From contig JAJZBR010000008.1 of NCBI GenBank assembly GCA_021798795.1, forward strand, positions 1 through 42,587: DNA of 42,587 nt, read 5' to 3'. This document shows positions 36,089 to 42,587 of this stretch, piece after piece. The stretch's first letter is position 1, and every line of letters starts with the position of its first letter. A program made the position numbers and the translations under genes. The stretch is from Pseudomonadota bacterium. GTDB taxonomy: Bacteria > Pseudomonadota > Gammaproteobacteria > JAKAQQ01. The notes below the pieces were generated by a model. The model was not told where the DNA came from, did not search any database, and saw only the letters and a program-made list of their open reading frames with translations.

Positions 36089-36892
36089 TCAGCGGGAAGG
36101 GGGTTCGAGCGCGATTTCACCCCGGAGGTACAGCCTGCAATCGGCCTCAAGGCGCACGCGGCAGCCGTGTACTTCCCCCGTGAGTTCGCCACCGCGTTCG
36201 GAACACTGGAATGCGCGAAGTCTCGGGCGGCCGAGCCGTCCGGACCAGTAAGGGATGAGGAGCCCATGAGCGGATCCCGTGACCGGATCCTCGGGGATAC
36301 CCAGTGCCGGTGCGAAGTAGCGCGAGACGAAATCGTGCGTTTGTCCTGGAGCGGTAACGATAACGTCGCGACCGTTACCCGTCATGAGCTTTGAAAAATC
36401 AGGCCGGATCCCAACCACGGCAGACTCATCCGCAAGGACGCATACCCGGTGCCGGGGATTCTCATAGAAGAGACCGGTGGTCTTGAGTCCGAGCGCTTCG
36501 CTGAGTAAAAGGGAATCCGGCTCGTTCATCGGGCTGCCAAGCGGCAGGGCCGGCAGATCCAGCGCATAGTGCCGGCCGGCCCGTTCGACCGAGAGCAGCC
36601 CGCTCGCCGTCGTGAAATCCACCCGGGAACGCTCGGGCGCGAGCGTGAGCTGGGTGAAGCCTGCAGCGAGTGTGGCGTGCCCGCAGAGCGGAACCTCGGT
36701 TTTGGGCGAGAACCAGCGCAGGGGAGACGGATCTTCGCCATTCAGGATGAAGGCGGTTTCCGGGCACTGGTTTTCGAAGGCGATAGCCTGGAGCATCTCA
36801 TCTGGCAACCAGGAATCGAGGAGACAGACAGCTGCCGGATTGCCGTGAAAGAGTTCGCTCGTGAATGCATCCACATGAAAGAGCGGGATCAT
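36089..36892 (-). CDS. PhzF-family isomerase-like protein
   Basis: 267 residues. PhzF fold with HVDAFTSELFHGNPAAVCLLD, catalytic Glu45 in ENQCPETAFIL, the PLCGHATLAAG loop and the second-domain mirror FVSRYFAPALGIPEDPVTGSAH. The founding enzyme acts in phenazine synthesis, but most genomic members have unknown substrates and no phenazine genes are present here. Its start overlaps the end of the UDG-family gene by four bases. Confidence 0.92.
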   Translation of the reverse strand: MIPLFHVDAFTSELFHGNPAAVCLLDSWLPDEMLQAIAFENQCPETAFILNGEDPSPLRWFSPKTEVPLCGHATLAAGFTQLTLAPERSRVDFTTASGLLSVERAGRHYALDLPALPLGSPMNEPDSLLLSEALGLKTTGLFYENPRHRVCVLADESAVVGIRPDFSKLMTGNGRDVIVTAPGQTHDFVSRYFAPALGIPEDPVTGSAHGLLIPYWSGRLGRPRLRAFQCSERGGELTGEVHGCRVRLEADCRLYLRGEIALEPPSR

Positions 36893-37587
36893 GATGGCGC
36901 AACGCCAGGACGGGGGAAGGCTGAGGGGATGCGGGCCCGCAACCCCAACCGCCCTCGTGGAGCCTCTTTCCAGAACCCCCGAAGGAGATCACGCAGAATG
37001 GGCAGGATCTCCGCTTCAAACCAGGGATGGCGCCTGAACCAGAGGCGATTGCGTGGGGAGGGATGCGGTAGCGGGAAGAGGCTCGGGAGCCAGCGGGTCG
37101 CCTGCCGGACGGTATCGGCGAGACTGAGTAGCCGGGTCTCGGGGAGGTAGAGGGCTTGTGCATGGCGGCCGAGAAGGAGCGTGAGGCGGATCGCGGGCAG
37201 GCGTTCTAAGAGAGGCATCCGCCAGAGTCTGGCACACTCCGGCCGCGGGGGGAGATCCCCATGTGCCGAGTGGCCGGGGTAGCAGAAACCTGCGGGCAGA
37301 ATGGCCACCCGGGTCGGATCATAAAAATGCGCCCGGTCGATTCCCATCCACTCGCGCAGGGTTTTGCCGCTTTGGTCATTCCAGGGAATGCCTGTCCGGT
37401 GTACGGTTCGGCCGGGCGCCTGTCCCACGATGAGCAGGCTTGCTTCGGGGTGGGCCCGGAGAATGGGGCGCGGTTCCGGGATGAGTCCCTGGCAATGCCG
37501 GCACGAGCGAACCGATTCAAGAAACGAGTCAAAACCGTATTCGCCATCGGCCAGAGAAGGAAGCGGCCCCGGTCGCATGTGGCTCAT
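36889..37587 (-). CDS. Uracil-DNA glycosylase superfamily protein
   Basis: 232 residues. The UDG fold marks are LLIVGQAPGRTVHRTGIPW (motif A region), NDQSGKTLREWMGI, ILPAGFCYPG and FPLPHPSPRNRLWFRRHPWF (motif B). It has an N-terminal CRHC pair but not the full four-cysteine Fe-S set of families 4 and 5. Members are annotated as UDG-like, and whether this one removes uracil is open. First gene of a pair with the phzF-like gene. An in-frame ATG three codons on (37578) is an alternative start. Confidence 0.85.
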   Translation of the reverse strand: MSHMRPGPLPSLADGEYGFDSFLESVRSCRHCQGLIPEPRPILRAHPEASLLIVGQAPGRTVHRTGIPWNDQSGKTLREWMGIDRAHFYDPTRVAILPAGFCYPGHSAHGDLPPRPECARLWRMPLLERLPAIRLTLLLGRHAQALYLPETRLLSLADTVRQATRWLPSLFPLPHPSPRNRLWFRRHPWFEAEILPILRDLLRGFWKEAPRGRLGLRARIPSAFPRPGVAPS

Positions 37588-37693
37588 CGATTCCTCACGA
37601 GGAAACCCGCTACTCGGCTTGCGGGCGATTCACATGTCTTATTCTACGTCCCCCGAACTCGACCCGTAACCTGAAACCGGGCATCGATCCCCC

Positions 37694-40624
37694 CTAGAAC
37701 TCACTTGTCACGTTGAGATAGATGAATCGGCCCGGGAGATCATAGATGGAGGAATCGTAGCTGTCGATGACCTGCTGGGTGGAAACCGGCGGGTTGCGGC
37801 TCAGGAGATTTCTCACGCCTACACGGATTACCGTATCGTAGCGCGCAAGCTCGTAACCCACCTGGAGATCGGTATAGACCGTGCTGCCGAGCACGTTTTG
37901 GGATCGGGCGTTATTTTGGTAGTTGGGTTCGGAACAGATCCCGAGATTGGTCAAGCTCTCCGGCGTGCCGTTCAGGAAATCGCTGCAGGATTCCGTGAGC
38001 GGGCTGATATAGCGGAAGTCGAGACTCGCAAGCCAGGGCTGCCGGTTCCAAGCCAGCACATAGGTCGCTTTGAGACGCGGGACGCCGAGTGGAAATGAGG
38101 TTCCGCCGCGCTCAACGCCGACCAAGTTAGTCGTGGTGGTGCCGCTCGGGAAGGCGGGCGTGGTTTCAAGATAGTTGTGCACCCAGCTCACCATGAGACT
38201 CGCGGTGAAATCCCCGATCGGGAGCTGGGGCAAATGATATTGCGCGAGTGCGTCGACTCCGTCCGTCATGATCCCGCCCAGATTGGCATCGGTATTGTCC
38301 ACAAGTCCAAGCGTGCCACCCGGCGCGCGCGTGATCCGGTTGCAATCGAATGGGTCTCCTGACTCATAGCAGCCGTAGAGGATTTCCTGTGCGCCGGGTG
38401 CGCCGATCGCGTTTGTGATCGTGATCCGGTAATAGTCTGCCTCGACATCAAGCGGGAGATCGGGGGGTGCCCAGACGAAGCCCAGGGTCCGGTTGATCGC
38501 GGTTTCCGGAGCGAGGGTGGGGTTGCCACCGGTGAGCTCGTTAACCAGGGCATCCGGCTGGATATAGCTGGCTGGAACTCCGGCCCGGCTGCAGGCCACC
38601 TGGACTGCGGTGGGCACGCCCGAGTGTGTGTAGTTGCTGCAGGGATCCGAGACTGCGATCGGTTCTTCGATGAGTGCTGCATTGGTCTCGTGGAGATCGG
38701 GCGTGCGGAAGCTCTGGCCCCAGACCGCGCGCAGGGTCCAGGCGCGGTCGATCTCGTCGCGAAGAGCGAGCTGGGTGAGCGGGATCGATCCGAAGGTGTT
38801 GTAGCGCGAATAGCGCTGGGTCACATCCAGCATGAGGTTGTGAAACCCGGGTTCGTGACGCAACAGAGGCAGGTTCGCGGATGCAAAGACCGAGTTTGTA
38901 GCATAGCTGCCGACCGTGGGCAGTACGGGTATTCCCGGGCTTGCGCTGTCTTCGCCAGCCTGGGCAATCGGATTCGGATTCGACACGCCTTCATGGTCGC
39001 GATATTCATAACCAGCCTCGATGCGGATCACGCCCGCCCCGTCATTCCAGAGTCCCGGGGAGGACAGGTTGACACCGAACACGCGCTGGGTGTTATCGAT
39101 CGTATTGACTTCGGTAAAGGCAATGTAGTTGAGCATGGCGGGGGTGAGGGTGCCCGGGCCGCCGAAGAGATTGAGCGGAACGCAGCCGATTGACTGGGCG
39201 CAGGTTGCAGGCGATCCCAGTGCGTTTTGCAGATGGGCCAGGTTGAAGCGGCCATCGTTCGTGTCCGTGACGTCGTTCTGACTGTAGCTCGTATACGCAG
39301 ACCAAAGCCAGGAGTCCCGTGCCGGACCGAAGCGGCCGCGGAGCCCGGCCGACAGGCGCAGCATGTTGACCTGTTCGGCCAAGAGAAGCGGACCATCTTC
39401 GATCATGGCACGGCCGAGCGAGATGAGATTGGCACCCGGCCCGCTCGCGTTGAGTGCGGTACCGAACGGGTTGTAGGCCTGGTTGGCGGCGATATTCACC
39501 GGCAATCCGTCCTTGCCGAGAAAGAGAAGCGGAGGAGAGGCGGCCTGCGAGGAGTTGCGGCGGTTGTAGAAAGCGGTGAAGGTGCCCTCGAGATTCGAGT
39601 CGAGTCTGCGGTAGCCATGAATGTAGAAACTCGTTCGCTCCTGGGGCATGAGGATTTCGTTGAACGGCGCCGGATTGAATCGTTCGCTGGACGTGAAGGG
39701 TGCGAAATCGGATAGGCTGGCCCCGTTCGTCCCCGGGAGCGGGGTGAGATCGCAGAGTGGTTTCCCCTGGCTTTGCGGGCAGAGGGGAGAGTTCGTGAGC
39801 GGGCCGGACAGGGGCGTGAACTCGAATGTTCCCTGCGGAGTGGCTGTACTGCCCCGGGTGACGCCCGTACCCGCGATCGGCTCGCTCGAGATCGTCCGGT
39901 CTCCTGCGGGAATGCCGGCCTGGTTGAAATAAGTGAAGCCGAAGAGCAGTCCCGCATGCCGGGCCGTCACCCCCGTTGTGAAGGAGAGACCCTGGGTTGC
40001 ACCGTCCCAGGTGCCCTCTCCCTCATAGATCCCGCTCTGCAGGGAGAGCGTCGAGTGGTCGTAGTTCTTGCGGGTGATGATGTTGACCACGCCTGCGATG
40101 GCTCCCGATCCATAGCGGGCCCCGCCATTGGCGTCTAAGATCTCGATCCGCCGGACCAGTGCGAGCGGGATACTGTTCAGGTCGACATCGCCCTTGAGTC
40201 CGCTGACCCAACGGTGCCCGTTCACGAGTACGAGTACCCGGTTATGGCCGAGACTGTGGAGGCTCACATTGGCCTCTCCCCCATTCGTGAACTGCTTCGT
40301 GAAGGCGGAGGCGGAGCTCGCTGCGGATCCGTCGAAAGAAAGCCGCGAGATCACCTCCCCGATCGTGACATAGCCCTCGCTTTTGAGTGCCGAGCCCTTG
40401 ATCACATAGACCGGGGTCGGGGTCCGTGCGCTCGCCGTAACCAGGCTCGATCCGCTTACGCGGATCCTCGCGAGATGGACCGGAGCCGATTTGGGGTCGG
40501 GGGTCGTCTGGCCGTGCGCATACGCGCTCGGTGCGAGGAGACCCAAGGCGAAGATCCATCCCGAGATCCGGACGGACATGGGGCGGCCCGTGTGGTTTTT
40601 GAGCCTGGAGGTGGAATGCCCCAT
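37694..40624 (-). CDS. TonB-dependent outer-membrane receptor
   Basis: 976 residues from the ATG at 40624, chosen for AAGGA seven bases upstream. The signal peptide uses the hydrophobic WIFALGLLAPSAYA after a basic stretch. Plug domain: VYVIKGSALKSEGYVTIGEVI, SLHSLGHNRVLVLVNGHRWV and RIEILDANGGARYGSGAIAGVVNIITRK. A 22-stranded barrel follows (VWGQSFRTPDLHETN...) and ends in FIYLNVTSEF with a terminal Phe. The loops hold several spaced cysteine pairs. TonB, ExbB and ExbD are not nearby. It resembles the large TonB receptors of xanthomonads; the ligand is unknown. Confidence 0.93.
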   Translation of the reverse strand: MGHSTSRLKNHTGRPMSVRISGWIFALGLLAPSAYAHGQTTPDPKSAPVHLARIRVSGSSLVTASARTPTPVYVIKGSALKSEGYVTIGEVISRLSFDGSAASSASAFTKQFTNGGEANVSLHSLGHNRVLVLVNGHRWVSGLKGDVDLNSIPLALVRRIEILDANGGARYGSGAIAGVVNIITRKNYDHSTLSLQSGIYEGEGTWDGATQGLSFTTGVTARHAGLLFGFTYFNQAGIPAGDRTISSEPIAGTGVTRGSTATPQGTFEFTPLSGPLTNSPLCPQSQGKPLCDLTPLPGTNGASLSDFAPFTSSERFNPAPFNEILMPQERTSFYIHGYRRLDSNLEGTFTAFYNRRNSSQAASPPLLFLGKDGLPVNIAANQAYNPFGTALNASGPGANLISLGRAMIEDGPLLLAEQVNMLRLSAGLRGRFGPARDSWLWSAYTSYSQNDVTDTNDGRFNLAHLQNALGSPATCAQSIGCVPLNLFGGPGTLTPAMLNYIAFTEVNTIDNTQRVFGVNLSSPGLWNDGAGVIRIEAGYEYRDHEGVSNPNPIAQAGEDSASPGIPVLPTVGSYATNSVFASANLPLLRHEPGFHNLMLDVTQRYSRYNTFGSIPLTQLALRDEIDRAWTLRAVWGQSFRTPDLHETNAALIEEPIAVSDPCSNYTHSGVPTAVQVACSRAGVPASYIQPDALVNELTGGNPTLAPETAINRTLGFVWAPPDLPLDVEADYYRITITNAIGAPGAQEILYGCYESGDPFDCNRITRAPGGTLGLVDNTDANLGGIMTDGVDALAQYHLPQLPIGDFTASLMVSWVHNYLETTPAFPSGTTTTNLVGVERGGTSFPLGVPRLKATYVLAWNRQPWLASLDFRYISPLTESCSDFLNGTPESLTNLGICSEPNYQNNARSQNVLGSTVYTDLQVGYELARYDTVIRVGVRNLLSRNPPVSTQQVIDSYDSSIYDLPGRFIYLNVTSEF

Positions 40625-40782
40625 AGGGAATCCTTGAAGTGGTAAGCGATTGGGTCCGCGATCCGACCGGGTGCGCTTTCGGTGAAGTGCTTTCATCACG
40701 CAGGGTAGTGCAGGATGTGACCGGTTTGACTCCGGGATAGTTCCTTGGCACCGTCTCCGGCCTGCACGGGCTGAGGTTTCTA

Positions 40783-40875
40783 CCGCGCTCAAACGCGGCA
40801 GGCCGCCGCTGCTCAGTCGCCACGACAGGATTCTCCGCACCGTGCCGGAAGCCTTCCCCGCCCTAAACGGCGGGG
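40783..40875. repeat. Two GC-rich hairpins, possible IS200/IS605-type end or remnant
   Basis: Two hairpins with similar A-rich loops: CCGCG-CTCAAA-CGCGG (40783-40798) and CCCCGCC-CTAAAC-GGCGGGG (40856-40875), 57 bases apart. The second strongly recalls the subterminal hairpins of IS200/IS605 elements and TnpB reRNA scaffolds. No tnpA or tnpB gene remains. It lies in the 288-base gap upstream of the TonB receptor, which is otherwise without a gene. Confidence 0.4.
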
Positions 40876-40912
40876 CTTGCCGCACACCGGGTGAGGCGTG
40901 CGGGAGGGGTTG

Positions 40913-42265
40913 TCAGAATCGGTAGGTGACCATGATCCGGTCATAAAGGAAAGTCCCGAGGTTGGGAGAGCCATCCTGTCCATTCAATCCCTTGAGTACC
41001 CCCAGGCGATTGCGAAGCGAAAAGCCCCTGAGTGCACCTCGGGCGAACCAGGTGGCATCGAGATCGGTCTCGCTGGTGTCCGGAAAAGCCGGTCCGGTCC
41101 AATAGCGGGCTTCGCTCAGGATGAGACGCAGCGTGTGATCCATCATAAAATCTTCCCAACCAATTTTTGCGGCTTCCCCCGAGGATTTTTCGACGAGGCC
41201 CGCGATCATGGAAGTCGTATAGAGGGGGTCGGTCGCATATCCTGCACTATAGGGGGAGGCGAGGTCGCCTGCGTGGAATGCCGCAGGGTTGACCGGGATC
41301 CGGTCAAAAGAAAGGGTCAGGCGGTTGGTATGTGATCCAAAACCCAGCGAGGCGCCATAGGCTGTGCTTGAAACGCTCGCATGGAGCAGGTTCGTGACCG
41401 GGCTCCACTCGTGGAGCGCCTGGATGGCGAGCGACAGGGAAAGGTTCCGGTCGACCGGCAGGTGGAGTGAATCGCTTCCGTAGACCATCTGGGCGAGTCC
41501 ATAGAAATGGTAATACCAGAGCCCGCCTTGCATGCCATATCGATTGAGCTCGGTGCCAAGCGCCAGGGTTCCGGGATTGGTTTCGTATCCCACCTGGGCG
41601 TTCGGCTCGCCCCCGTAGATGCCAGCGAAACCGTTGGTATTGTAAAGTGTCGTTGCCGAAAATCGCGAAGAGGTCCGGCTCTTCCAGCGAAACTCACGGA
41701 TGGCCTCGACCGAAAGCCCGCTCCGGACCTGCCACCGTGACAGGATCGCCTCATAGGTGGCCGGGACCATGCGGCTGTCGGATGCGCCCATCCAGGGTGT
41801 CGAGATCTCTTCTGCCCCTCCCTTCACCATGAGCGATCCTCTCTGGTATGAGAGGAAGGCCTGGCCGAGACTCTGGATCGACTGGGTGCCATAGAGCGTG
41901 GTGTCGAGGAAACGGTAGCTTCCCTGCGTGTCGTTCAGCCCGAAGATGTCGGTGGCATCATAGAAACTCAAACCGGCCCGGAATCCCCCCGCGAAGCGGA
42001 TCGAACGGAAGTTGAAAAGTCCGCCCAAGGCGTTCGCATGCTGATTGGCCGGAGAAGAGGGACTCGTATACCAGCGGGAGAAGTCATAATCCCGGAACTC
42101 CCCGGTGAGGGTTCCGAATCCGGGTAGCACGATCGGTGCCGGGTGATTGGGCTTGGCGCGAGTGGCTACCGGCCAGAGGGAGATTCCGGCGAGGAGCGAA
42201 AAACAGAAGAATCCACACCAAGCGGGAGCGTGAAAAAAACCAGGTTGATCGGTTGTGACAGGCAT
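40913..42265 (-). CDS. OprD-like outer-membrane porin
   Basis: 450 residues from the ATG at 42265; a TTG seven codons upstream is the alternative. A hydrophobic signal sequence (AWCGFFCFSLLAGISLWPVATRA) is followed by an OprD-type opening GTLTGEFRDYDFSRWYTS, then ANALGGLFNFRSIRFAGGFRAG. It is rich in alternating aromatic beta-strands and ends in YDRIMVTYRF with a C-terminal Phe for BAM recognition. OprD porins take up small organic acids or amino acids. Family assignment rests on these features only. It is upstream of the TonB receptor, but with its own promoter region. Confidence 0.7.
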   Translation of the reverse strand: MPVTTDQPGFFHAPAWCGFFCFSLLAGISLWPVATRAKPNHPAPIVLPGFGTLTGEFRDYDFSRWYTSPSSPANQHANALGGLFNFRSIRFAGGFRAGLSFYDATDIFGLNDTQGSYRFLDTTLYGTQSIQSLGQAFLSYQRGSLMVKGGAEEISTPWMGASDSRMVPATYEAILSRWQVRSGLSVEAIREFRWKSRTSSRFSATTLYNTNGFAGIYGGEPNAQVGYETNPGTLALGTELNRYGMQGGLWYYHFYGLAQMVYGSDSLHLPVDRNLSLSLAIQALHEWSPVTNLLHASVSSTAYGASLGFGSHTNRLTLSFDRIPVNPAAFHAGDLASPYSAGYATDPLYTTSMIAGLVEKSSGEAAKIGWEDFMMDHTLRLILSEARYWTGPAFPDTSETDLDATWFARGALRGFSLRNRLGVLKGLNGQDGSPNLGTFLYDRIMVTYRF

Positions 42266-42307
42266 TTTGCGACTTTCTCGTTTCAAAGGCGAGACAAAAA
42301 TACAACC

Positions 42308-42319
42308 TTGTCATGACAA
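42308..42319. repeat. 12-bp palindrome upstream of the porin gene
   Basis: TTGTCATGACAA, a perfect palindrome 43 bases before the porin ATG. TGTGACAG also occurs twice nearby (42254 and 42323 areas). The position fits an operator for the porin; the regulator is unknown. Confidence 0.4.
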
Positions 42320-42401
42320 ATATGTGACAGATCCGGTGGGCAACCCTGCCAGCCTGCCGGTGTCAACCCATTGTGAACGTAGGCGTTTGGACGAATGCGT
42401 A

Positions 42402-42410
42402 TGCTATGAT
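42402..42410 (+). promoter_or_regulatory. Extended -10 promoter of the SlyB-like gene
   Basis: TGCTATGAT: a -10 hexamer TATGAT (42405-42410, five of six) with TG one base upstream. No good -35 was seen. The ATG lies 41 bases on, with TAGGAG as ribosome-binding site. Confidence 0.5.
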
Positions 42411-42450
42411 TATCAGCAGTTCCCTCGCGTCTTACTTTTAGGAGTGGAGT

Positions 42451-42587
42451 ATGAAAAAGGTATTGATTCTGCTACCGATTCTGGCGTTTCTGGCCGGGTG
42501 TGCATCGAATCTAGGAGGCAGTTCCTACTATCGGAGCGAGGCACGCGGCGTGCAACGAGTTCGACTCGGCACGCTCATCTCCTTCCG
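42451..42587 (+). CDS. SlyB/Pcp-type outer-membrane lipoprotein (5' part only)
   Basis: The first 45 codons before the window ends. Lipoprotein signal MKKVLILLPILAFLAGCASN with the acylated Cys at 17, then YYRSEARGVQRVRLGTLISF, which resembles the SEAxxVQxVxxGTI segment of SlyB/Pcp proteins that precedes their glycine-zipper membrane segment. Family assignment is good but the diagnostic zipper lies beyond the edge. Such proteins support outer-membrane integrity. Confidence 0.75.
   Translation, partial: MKKVLILLPILAFLAGCASNLGGSSYYRSEARGVQRVRLGTLISF

Noticed and set aside
40625-40885. N-terminal extension of the TonB receptor frame up to 40885
   Set aside because: The extension crosses the hairpins, lacks a signal peptide and a ribosome-binding site; the ATG at 40624 has AAGGA and leads into the signal sequence.

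Overview
The window is a chromosomal replication-origin region of a gammaproteobacterium with high GC content. The order rpmH-rnpA-yidD-yidC-mnmE on one side and dnaA-dnaN-recF-gyrB on the other, followed by plsC-gmhB-glyS-glyQ, is the arrangement known from Pseudomonas-like and related gammaproteobacteria. A split GlyRS, an rpsU-yqeY-dnaG-rpoD macromolecular-synthesis operon, UbiE/J/B ubiquinone genes, GmhB (LPS heptose) and outer-membrane proteins all fit a Gram-negative aerobic proteobacterium. The genus cannot be named from this sequence.

Layout. 1-3753 (minus): mnmE (last codons cut off by the left edge), yidC, yidD, rnpA, rpmH, read from a good sigma70 promoter. 3754-3980: divergent promoters of rpmH and dnaA with two 14-bp palindromes. 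3981-10115 (plus): dnaA, a probable oriC with two consensus DnaA boxes, dnaN, recF (carrying two parS-like ParB sites) and gyrB. 10112-14466 (minus): plsC, gmhB, glyS, glyQ. 14467-16104 (plus): glnA behind an NtrC site and a textbook sigma54 promoter. 16134-16364: a decayed IS630-type transposase fragment. 16555-17955 (minus): a VOC-fold protein and a TipA-like MerR regulator behind a MerR-type promoter with a 19-bp spacer. 18159-19139 (minus): an sdpR/sdpI-like repressor and membrane-protein pair with an operator placed between -35 and -10. 19201-19872 (plus): an Fe(II)/2-oxoglutarate PKHD hydroxylase. 19890-24276 (minus): rpsU-yqeY-dnaG-rpoD. 24318-27815: tsaD, folB, a pteridine reductase on the opposite strand, and a MidA-type methyltransferase. 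28033-32155 (minus): xthA-DUF971-ubiE-ubiJ-ubiB with overlapping genes. 32507-36062: an OmpH/Skp chaperone, a lipoprotein of unknown function, and a two-gene unit pairing a PRMT-like protein arginine methyltransferase with an APC amino-acid permease. 36089-42265 (minus): PhzF-like protein, a UDG-family protein, a large TonB-dependent receptor, a pair of IS200/IS605-like hairpins and an OprD-like porin. 42451-end: the start of a SlyB/Pcp-type lipoprotein.

Most of the window is core housekeeping. The parts that look accessory or under-described are the PRMT-like gene with its permease, the VOC/TipA-like module with its promoter, the SdpRI-like pair, the transposon scars, and the cysteine-paired TonB receptor. 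No CRISPR array, tRNA or rRNA gene was seen.
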